DNA from: Paragorgia papillata | Taxonomy: Eukaryota; Cnidaria; Anthozoa; Scleralcyonacea; Coralliidae | DNA: 64,000 nt | Direction: 5' to 3' | NCBI GenBank assembly: GCA_035771165.1 | Contig: JAWNZC010000368.1 | Coordinates: 2,038,501 to 2,102,500, forward strand | Shown here: one piece after another, positions 56,989 through 64,000 of the stretch | How positions within the stretch are numbered: position 1 is the first letter of the stretch | Layout: the number at the start of each line of letters is the position of its first letter | Made by a program: the position numbers and the translations under genes | Notes under the pieces: model-generated | Told to the model about the DNA's origin: nothing | Seen by the model: only the letters and a program-made list of their open reading frames with translations | The model's database searches: none

Positions 56989-57272
56989 CTGACTTCATCA
57001 TTGATCTGGACAACCTCATCCATAGCCTCACTGACACTTGAGTCTATACCAGGTTTATAGGCTCATCCACATGTAGTTGTGGTACATTTCCACTGGCACT
57101 GCATCCATCATCCTCTTCAATGCAATTTACAGGTGGTATATCTTTTACTTTGTTTTTCATATCGTCGAGGAGTTTCATGAATTTCATCCTGTCTCCATTC
57201 CAATGATGGGAATTATAAGCTCCAGTGCCCTCTCAGTCAAGACTTCCAATGCACATCCATCAATCGTATTCT
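56989..57272 (-). pseudogene. SAM-domain gene remnant, exon 2
   Basis: Acceptor CGAAAATAG, then NTIDGCALEVLTERALELII, the second half of a SAM domain, interrupted by a 5-base insertion near 57207 that breaks GDRMKFMKLLDDMK; after it KDIPPVNCIEEDDGC and a further frame change before SSVSEAMDEVVQINDE. Donor GTCAG|GTTTGT. Phase 1 start agrees with exon 1 at 58501-58576. Confidence 0.6.
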
Positions 57273-57352
57273 CTATTTTCGTATAAAATTAACAAAATAA
57301 TTTTCAGTGAAACATATTGCTAATGTTTTGACAATTGACGCACACAAAAAGT

Positions 57353-57530
57353 AAGAAATCTTGGGAGGGGGGAGGGTAAAAAAAAAATTTGGGGCACAAT
57401 TTTTTATTAGTTTTTTTCACGTTTTTTCCCTCTGGATCATTGGCTGAAGGAATTTTTATTCAGTCATCCCCCCTTTTTTTTTGGGGGGGGGGGGGGGGGG
57501 ATTGTTACCCCTTCCCAAGTTTCTAATGGT
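57353..57530. repeat. Palindromic MITE with poly-G core
   Basis: AGAAATCTTGGGAGGGG and CCCCTTCCCAAGTTTCT at the ends; interior includes a run of about 20 G (57481-57500). Confidence 0.6.
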
Positions 57531-58500
57531 CGACCCCTATTATAAAATAAGAAAGTCGTATAATTACACATTCATTTCAACCACGGATTAAACATTTAGA
57601 AAAAAAATACTGACGATTTGAGCTTTTTTCTTTATCGAAGTATAATCTCATTAATCTGTATAGTTCTCGTTTAATTACTGATTTGAATCAGACTGAACGT
57701 GTATATCTAAGCATGTTTACAGTATGTAGATTCTGACAAATATCGCCTTTAAATTGTAATTAATTATTTGAAAGGACTGATCACTGATGTCAACGATGAT
57801 GCATCTTTCAGACGAGAAACATCAGTATGAATTAATTTGCCACGTCATTTCAGGTTTCTTACCAACCTTTTTGTGCTGATTGTTGAAAAGATCCAACAAG
57901 CACTAAACTCACAATAAACGGTATTGCGCACGCTTTATGTCAATGTCGGATCTATCGCCATCGAACCTATGGCGAATGTTTTAACTCTGATGTCTGATGA
58001 AGGGTTCTGCTCGAAGCGTTTCGCTCCAAAATTATCGGCCGTTTAAAACACTTTTGGTCTGCTGTTTCTCAAACATTTCCCAGCACATTACTTTCTTACA
58101 AGCTAATAAAATCGCCATGTGATCGAGGCGCAATTTCCTCAAGCAGGTATATACGCTGGGTTCATGGCCTGTAGATAATTTGATGGTAAATAACTGTATT
58201 TAAAGCGCGGTACGATATATAGAAAAGCTTAAAAGAGTATAAAAATACGGCAGTGACGGCGCATTAGGTACTACGCATTAGGAGGCGCGTATAATATAAA
58301 GCGAACTTTGACACGCGGTTGATCTCGACTCCATGCGCTTCTCCTATTGAGCAAAGATGCTCCTTTCAGTTATAGATTTGATTGTAGGATTTTGGGAAAA
58401 GATAATTTAAACTGTTCGACTGATACAATGAAGTCAAAAAAGCGAAAAACTAATCGACAGAACTACCAAGTTTGTGCACGTGATGTTGTCAATGACCTAC

Positions 58501-58576
58501 CTTCAAATTTCTGGCAATAGTCTTGAAATCCATTGTCCGTCAACCATTCTTTAACTTCTTGAAGTGTTTTCGCCAT
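58501..58576 (-). pseudogene. SAM-domain gene remnant, exon 1
   Basis: ATG at 58576 then AKTLQEVKEWLTDNGFQDYC and QKFE, ending GAAG|GTAGGT in phase 1. This is the first half of a SAM domain (W at the usual place, FQDYCQKF). With 56989-57272 it makes one SAM domain. This exon itself is intact; the gene is decayed downstream. Confidence 0.6.
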
Positions 58577-59099
58577 TTCGATAATCCTATACGATTATTC
58601 CAACGCCAATAAAGAACTAGAATGCTACCGACAAGGCGACAACTGCGACAAGACTAGTTCGACTGGAACTGAAGAAAGCTAGCTAGGTGTGAAGGTTTGT
58701 CACAGATTCTCAATTGTGGTTTTGTAAAATTTGCCGCCTATCATATGATTGGTTGCCGTGCCATAGTGAAGCGTCAGTAACGTCATCATACTGTCAAGTC
58801 TTCATCGCCCACCTGCTTGTTACCTAGATCGGGTGACTGGTCACAGTGGCAGGTCTATTTGATCTTCGCTGGCTGTGGCACGCAGTGAATCGGTCTGTTT
58901 TGTTACAGGGGTTATATAGACGATCCAACAAAAGCCAAATTTAATTTTTTTGGTAATTTGCACGTTTCGTTTGATACTTCTATGAACAAAAATTATTAAC
59001 GTCCTTTTGACGTATATTTATCCTCGAATTTTATTTCACTCGAGGTATAATTGTAGTTTTAATAACAATAATCTTTACTTATTTATGTGAGTAAAATAG

Positions 59100-59715
59100 A
59101 ATATATATCATAATGGCGATTAATGTTACTTCATATATTTGAGTTAAATTACTATTCCCGACTTTTCACTCAGATTATTGAGTATAATTTTACTCAAACT
59201 ATTGAGTAGAGACAACCCAAGCATTTGAGTAAAAAGCCTTACTCACTGTTTGAGTAATGTTCCTCCGTTTACTCAGGCCTTGAGTAATGTAATTTTAATT
59301 TACTCTGACCTTGAGTAAATTGTATTCAATTTACTCACAGCATGAGTAAAACGTCTTGCTCAAAATTAGCTTTACTCAGTGTTTGAGTAAAACTGGCATC
59401 TTACTCAAAGAAATGCGTAATTTTACTCACTGTTGCTTTACTCAGCTATTTGAGTAAAGTGAAAGTGATAACTTACTCAGTACCAGAGTTATTTCACTCA
59501 AGTCTTTGAGTAAAATTACTCATGCTTACATATGACTCAAAATATTGAGTAAACTTTTACTCAAACGATTGAGTAGATATACTCAAGCGCAAGAGTAAAT
59601 ACCTTTACTCAGCCTTTTGCGTTAATTTACTCAATGTCTTGGGTAAAACCCCCAGCTTACTCGAGTAATTTGAGTAATTTTACTCGTAAATTGAGTAATT
59701 TTACTCAAAAGCGAA
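59100..59715. repeat. Right subterminal TTGAGTAAA/TTTACTCAA repeats
   Basis: About 25 copies of the motif in alternating orientation, more diverged than at the left end. Confidence 0.9.
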
Positions 59716-60889
59716 AATGCTTTTTTTGCAGTGCAAACTCGTCTGAAACTGATTGGTTTTTTGTTCTTAATTGCGTTGTGAGAAGCGCTGGCTGTTTTTG
59801 TTTTCAAATATGACAAATTATATACGGCGGTATAAACATTTGCAAATAACCAGTTCAGTAATGTGGGTCTTTCACTTTTAAAGAATATCATATGCATGCA
59901 AACAGTACCAGAAAAAAGCGTTGACATTATTGTAAAAAATCCCTTTGGCTTCTCCTTTTCCATCACAGATGGACCTTCGGCTTTATAAAGTTATCTTAAT
60001 AAGTAGACTGTTTTCGGAAAACAAAGAAAGCTTGTTTTTCTTTTCGTTAAAGCATTAAAAATGAATGTAGAGCAATTTATTTGACGGAATTTCGTGTTTT
60101 CGATAAACAGTAAGCTTATTAATAATTTATTTAGATAAAAAGTAAATGCTAAATGTACATTGCCTTTGTTGGCTTTGGCAATTTCTTTTGACGGTATTTC
60201 GTCTTTGTTTATCTTTTAAAAACATTATTTTAAAAATATATTTTTTCATACGTACCAGAACAAAATCGTTTCGAGTTTCCTTTATCACATCTTTTGTTTA
60301 AAATGTCCTTTACAATTTAGGCTTTATTATAAATAAAAAACTATAAATAAATTTCACCGTCGGCCGACGTCGGGTATTTTTCTTTCACGTATCATCGCCA
60401 ACAATCCCGCCAAGTTTTCCACTTTTTATTTTGTGCTGACTAACCCCCCTGTAGCTCTTTTTTCCCCTCCAGGAACGTCATAGTTTGTGTATTTTATTGA
60501 CCAATAGGCTTACTATTGCTGCTTTAAAAAAATGACGAATACGTCGACCTGTGGCATCCCGCATAGAGACAGGGAAAATCTTCAACAAAATTTCACAGTT
60601 TGTGTCTATTTTACCTCTTTCCCGGCTGTTTTGAAACGAAATTTGTTTGTGACAAGATAGTAAAATTATCCAGGTTTAATGTATCGTTAGTTTTTTGTCA
60701 GTTTTCATCACGTTGTACCAAGTATTTTCCCATTTGTTCAAGTAGTTTGTTCGTAAACCATGAATTACTTGCCAACCTTATGTATTTCTATATAATATCA
60801 TGTAATCATTGCAAGGGGCCTTGCGGCGCGCGACAGCTAGTAGGGGAATGGGGCTCTACACGGATTTTTGGGCTACCTATGGTTGTGTA

Positions 60890-61356
60890 TTGTTCATAGT
60901 TGCAAGCACATTTACTTCAAACTTTTGGAATAAGCATGATTTCTCGTGTAATTTTGGAAAAAGTATTTGTCTTTTCTAAATTGTTTTCAAAATCATGATA
61001 TTACAGTATACAGAAGGACTGACTGGCTGAAGGTAAGCTATATAATAAGATTTTTTGATATGATTTATATAATATAAGTTTGTCCAGATTTCTAATATAG
61101 GCAAATAACAGAATCAAGTAGAAAGACTTATATTACAGATGTTAAGCTTAGGTGGAAGGAGGTTTTTCGATTGATGAGTTTTATACTCAATGCTTACCAT
61201 CAATTTAAATGTATGTCTGTATATATGTATATTTGTATATATATATATATATATATTTATAAAATAGGTTGCGTCTTATGCACGCTGTGATTGGTCAATT
61301 ACCGTGTTTATATCAAGCTATGTAAACACGGTTGTGATGTCACAGCACATGTTTTA
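60890..61356. other. Non-coding AT-rich interval
   Basis: Includes a (TA)n run at 61235-61255. No gene. Confidence 0.5.
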
Positions 61357-61516
61357 GCCTTATTTCATAAAAGAAATAGAAAATGGATGCCGTGTGTTTA
61401 TATAACCTGATGCAAACACTCGAGTGAGCTGGGAATTCTCCCAACTCACTCTCGTGTTTGCATCAGGCTATATAAACACAGGGCATCCATTTTCTATTTC
61501 TTTTATGAAATAAGGC
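61357..61516. repeat. Palindrome, arms about 70 bp
   Basis: GCCTTATTTCATAAAAGAAA … GTTTGCATCAGG-type arms around CTGGGAATTCTCCCAA, with few mismatches. Confidence 0.85.
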
Positions 61517-61669
61517 AAAAAAATGGAACTTGTGGAAGTTTGAGCACTCTGGGCCCATGCGCACTTCATGCTATCTGAATGTACTTCACCGATGCTGTCA
61601 CACATGCGGTTGTCACCGACGATCGCATGTGTATAAGTAATTGGTGAAATTCATTCAGATTGTTCCAAG

Positions 61670-61712
61670 CTACACTGATGAGCTGTAGTACAGCGAAACA
61701 CCGTGTCTGTAG
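61670..61712 (+). ncRNA. Hammerhead ribozyme, complete core
   Basis: Stem I CTACA (61670-61674) with TGTAG (61708-61712); CUGAUGA 61675-61681; stem II GCTGT-AGT-ACAGC (61682-61694) fully paired; GAA 61695-61697; stem III ACAC-C-GTGT (61698-61706), cleavage triplet GUC with C17 at 61707. All invariant residues of the hammerhead are present. Very short stem III is typical of retrozyme and Penelope hammerheads, which often act as dimers. Confidence 0.85.
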
Positions 61713-61756
61713 ATTGAACTATATATATATATATATAGTTATATATATAGTTCAAT

Positions 61757-61799
61757 CTACAGACATGGTGTTTCACTGTACAACAGCTCATCAGTGTAG
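61757..61799 (-). ncRNA. Hammerhead ribozyme, complete core
   Basis: On the minus strand: stem I CTACA (61799-61795) with TGTAG (61761-61757); CUGAUGA 61794-61788; stem II GCTGT-TGT-ACAGT with a closing G-U; GAA; stem III ACA…TGT; GUC triplet with C17 at 61762. Mirror partner of 61670-61712. Confidence 0.8.
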
Positions 61800-61818
61800 C
61801 CTGGAGCACTCTGAATGA

Positions 61819-61858
<40 letters not shown>

Positions 61859-61913
61859 ATCACAATTGAGAGATATATATCATTTTTGAGCGTGTATATA
61901 TATATATATATAC

Positions 61914-62087
61914 TTTATTCATGACAAATCGTGTTTCATGTGGCAAGCAAAGCTTACCACACCCGACAGGTGTGGTAAGCTTTGCTTGCCACATGAAACA
62001 AATTTGTCGTGAATAAAATTCTTATGAAGTAAACCAACTTTGTCTTTATTTTACTATATATATATTAAACCAACTTTGTCTTTATTT

Positions 62088-62135
<48 letters not shown>

Positions 62136-62320
62136 AAATAAAGACAAAGTTGGTTTACTTCATAAGAATTTTATTCACGACAAATTTGTTTCATGTGGCA
62201 AGCAAAGCTTACCACACCTGTCGGGTGTGGTAAGCTTTGCTTGCCACATGAAACACGATTTGTCATGAATAAAGTTCTTATGAAGTAAACCAACTTTGTC
62301 TTTATTTTACTATTTTGCTC
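61914..62320. repeat. Nested palindrome with two hairpins
   Basis: Two hairpins with GGCAAGCAAAGCTTACCACA arms (61914-62018 and 62165-62275) are themselves inverted around a (TA)n centre near 62090-62130, flanked by ACCAACTTTGTCTTTATTTT copies. Confidence 0.85.
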
Positions 62321-62391
62321 TACTTCGGTATTGAGCACTCTATCTATATGATTTCGAACTCGATACTAATTATCTGTTCACTTATTCTATA

Positions 62392-62429
<38 letters not shown>

Positions 62430-62522
62430 TGAGTTATGGTTCACGAAATGTTAGAGAGTGCTCAATACCATATAGATAGAGCAAAATACAAAGTATAAAG
62501 TATAGTTTTACCTTAAAGTCTT

Positions 62523-62561
62523 CGCTACCAGAGGTTTCACCCTAAACGGGATCATCAGGCG
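62523..62561 (-). ncRNA. Hammerhead-like fold, minus strand
   Basis: Mirror of 62573-62611 in the other arm: CGC / GCG stem I, CUGAUGA, CCC-GGG stem II, GAA, ACC…GGT stem III, GUA triplet. Confidence 0.55.
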
Positions 62562-62572
62562 ATCATCAGAGT

Positions 62573-62611
62573 CGCCTGATGATCCCGTTTAGGGTGAAAC
62601 CTCTGGTAGCG
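62573..62611 (+). ncRNA. Hammerhead-like fold, plus strand
   Basis: Stem I CGC (62573-62575) with GCG (62609-62611); CUGAUGA 62576-62582; stem II TCCC-GTTTA-GGGT with a U-U closing mismatch; GAA 62596-62598; stem III ACC-TCT-GGT; A17 at 62608 gives a GUA triplet. Compatible with the NUH cleavage rule; closing mismatch lowers confidence. Confidence 0.6.
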
Positions 62612-62734
62612 AAGACTTTAAGGTAAAACTATACTTTATACTTTGTATATATATATATATATATAAGATAAATGTAAGAGATAAATTCCGAGAACGAGGG
62701 ATGTATGCTATATACAGCTCCAAGGACATGAAGT

Positions 62735-62958
62735 GTCCGAGGGCTATATATCGCATACAACCATCCCAATGTTCAAGGGACTTATCTGACTTATTTCATG
62801 ATTGAGGAGGTTTTCCAACAAAGTTTTGTCTATTTTTTCCACCAAGGTTGGACAAATATTTTCCTTGTTTGTTTTTTTCATCCCTTATCTAATTAATATT
62901 TATAGGGCTGTATGCTATATACAGCCTGTGGTACAAAGAAAAACGACTCAATCATGGA

Positions 62959-62962
<4 letters not shown>
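62735..62962. repeat. Dispersed repeat, copy 2
   Basis: Paralogue of 36717-36955. Confidence 0.65.
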
Positions 62963-62995
<33 letters not shown>

Positions 62996-63094
62996 CTGAA
63001 GTGCTGAGTATGCATGTTCGAGTCAGTCTACTCTTCATCAGAAGTGATAGAATGAAGATGGTCCAGTGTTTTATTGCTCATCCAAATAGCTCCC

Positions 63095-63097
63095 TAT

Positions 63098-63141
<44 letters not shown>

Positions 63142-63235
63142 TATTAGTTATTATTATTAATTGTAATTATTCTTTTATTTATTATTATTATTATTATTAT
63201 TTGTAATTATTATTAATTGTTATTATTGTAATTGT
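63095..63235. repeat. (TTTA)n and (ATT)n microsatellites
   Basis: TTTA array 63095-63140 followed by ATT-rich tract. Confidence 0.9.
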
Positions 63236-63364
63236 TATATTAATGTGTAGCGTCATGATGGTGTATTAAATTGCGCGTCAATCTTTTCATGTTTTCCATA
63301 GAGTTATAGAAACACGTCTTTTAATTGTTATAATCCAAACAGTGAAATAAAAGTAGTATGCTGC

Positions 63365-63565
63365 GTGGGCAATGTTGAAACACAAATCGAAATATAGCAA
63401 GGTTTGATATACTGCCAAAACAGAGAACGTAGGAGTCTAATGTTTCGAGCGAAGGCCCTTCGTTAGGCTCACATTTCTCTCTGACGAAGGGCCTTCACTC
63501 GAAACGTTAGAGACCTACGTTTCCTGTTTCGGCAGTATATCAAACCTTACTATATTTTGATTATA
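63365..63565. repeat. Palindromic Penelope-type terminal sequence
   Basis: Inverted copies of ACTGCCAAAACA/GGCAGTATATCAAACCTT and AACGT.GGAGTC / CGAAACGTTAG around GAAGGGCCTTC. The same ACACAAATCGAAATATAG start lies at 7415 and 25745 next to the Penelope copies, so this is probably the terminal repeat of that family. It holds CUGACGA at 63481 and GAAAC at 63501, a hammerhead-like remnant with TCTC/GAGA stem I. Confidence 0.6.
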
Positions 63566-64000
63566 TTAATTGTTATGTTCTGTCACTCGAAATGAAATCC
63601 GGAAATATCAGACATTTTCCCACACGTTATAATCACCTTGCTTACCATCCCGTATTGCCACTGGCTAATAACTAAAACCTATCGATATGTGTGTAATGTC
63701 TCTCTGCCCTTTTTCTCTTATCAGTCGCTTCTAATTCTGAATATTTTGACTGTATTTTCTTTAACTAGCATGGGGAAAACATAATATAGCATTATTATTC
63801 TGTCTTATTCATTTTCCAAGCGTTTACAAGCCTAACTAAAAATTCGAGGGAAAGTCCCTACTTCGCTCGGGAAACTCCCGACTACATCATATACATGATG
63901 ATAATATTTCATAATGTACTTGTAATAACATGCAGCTATTGGTCAGTTTTTGTTACGTATGCTCGACACACGATACCAATAGCTTATAGTTTCTTCTGCT

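Larger units (their letters stand above)
50946..59733. mobile_element. CACTG-ended DNA transposon, 8.8 kb, inserted in the palindrome
   Basis: Ends CACTGCAAAAAA and TTTTTTTGCAGTG with CA duplicated on both sides (50944-50945, 59734-59735). The left palindrome arm at 49241-49252 gives the empty site, CTGAGG-CA-AACTCG read on its complement. Both ends are followed by hundreds of bases of TTGAGTAAA/TTTACTCAA subterminal repeats. It carries a decayed SAM-domain gene on the minus strand and a 261-bp tandem repeat. No transposase was recognised. CACTG ends and a 2-bp duplication suggest a CACTA/EnSpm-related element, but this is not certain. Confidence 0.75.
48100..60881. repeat. Giant palindrome, arms about 1.95 kb, split by insertions
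   Basis: Left arm 48100-50044; right arm 50138-50945 plus 59736-60881, with a 93-base centre at 50045-50137. The arms are nearly identical apart from rare substitutions and a 7-base insertion (TCAATGG near 50165). Outer ends read CATAGGTAGCCC in both arms. Without the insertion the structure is about 4.0 kb. No transposase is recognised; short frames in the arms are not conserved beyond the arm identity. It may be a foldback transposon or an inverted duplication. Confidence 0.85.
61644..61825. repeat. Palindrome carrying two hammerhead ribozymes
   Basis: Inverted arms GGTGAAATTCATTCAGA … TGAATGAATTTCAT joined at a TATATA centre (61721-61750). Each arm contains one complete hammerhead on the strand that reads toward the centre. 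Confidence 0.85.
62490..62645. repeat. Palindrome with hammerhead-like folds
   Basis: Arms from AAAGTATAGTTTTACCTTAA to GATCCCGTTTAGGGTG, almost exact, about 70 bases each. Confidence 0.85.

Noticed and set aside
57994..58020. Hammerhead-like CUGAUGA followed by GAAG
   Set aside because: The GAAA box is changed to GAAG and the stems do not pair; at most a decayed remnant.

Overview
This window looks like a repeat-saturated nuclear segment of an early-branching animal, most likely an anthozoan cnidarian (coral or sea anemone). The base is AT-rich, host-like exons are short with GT-AG splice sites, and the mobile elements (GIY-YIG Penelope-like elements, PHD/endonuclease/RT LINEs, hAT, Mutator-like and Harbinger-like MITEs, a split-direct-repeat retroelement, hammerhead ribozymes) fit that group. 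No species can be named from sequence alone.

Layout. (1) 0.6-32.9 kb, plus strand: scattered short exon candidates, all phase 1 to phase 1 and all a multiple of three long, including two separate death-domain exons (5562-5867 and 32535-32852). They look like pieces of one large-intron gene or of neighbouring duplicated genes for a death-domain adaptor. The introns hold a kilobase AACAC microsatellite, two copies of a dead Penelope-like element that share the same stop codons (a segmental duplication that also copied an exon), a LINE with a long ORF on the minus strand, and many MITEs. (2) 30.4-35.9 kb: two large simple arrays, a GGTAGT array and a 20-bp ATGCAT-rich satellite, the second split by a Mutator-like element with a 9-bp target duplication. 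(3) 36-44.8 kb: mostly MITEs. A hAT-like element with a 5-bp target duplication cuts a minus-strand membrane-protein ORF that is open on both sides of the insertion. (4) 44.98-47.03 kb: a 2.05-kb element with A1-ORF-B1-A2-B2 split direct repeats, the signature of Ngaro/PAT-type tyrosine-recombinase retrotransposons, with a TATA promoter in the A repeat and a two-exon Gag-like ORF but no RT or recombinase. (5) 48.1-60.9 kb: a giant palindrome (arms about 1.95 kb) whose right arm is split by an 8.8-kb CACTG-ended element. That element carries a decayed SAM-domain gene and a 261-bp tandem repeat, and the repeat is in turn split by an apparently intact hAT transposon with a perfect 8-bp target duplication. 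(6) 61-63.6 kb: AT-rich palindromes, two of which place hammerhead ribozyme folds on both strands.

The best supported protein genes are the hAT transposase (two exons), the LINE ORF and the two death-domain exons. The nested insertions give a relative history: palindrome, then CACTG element, then hAT; and Penelope element, then duplication, then the different insertions in each copy.
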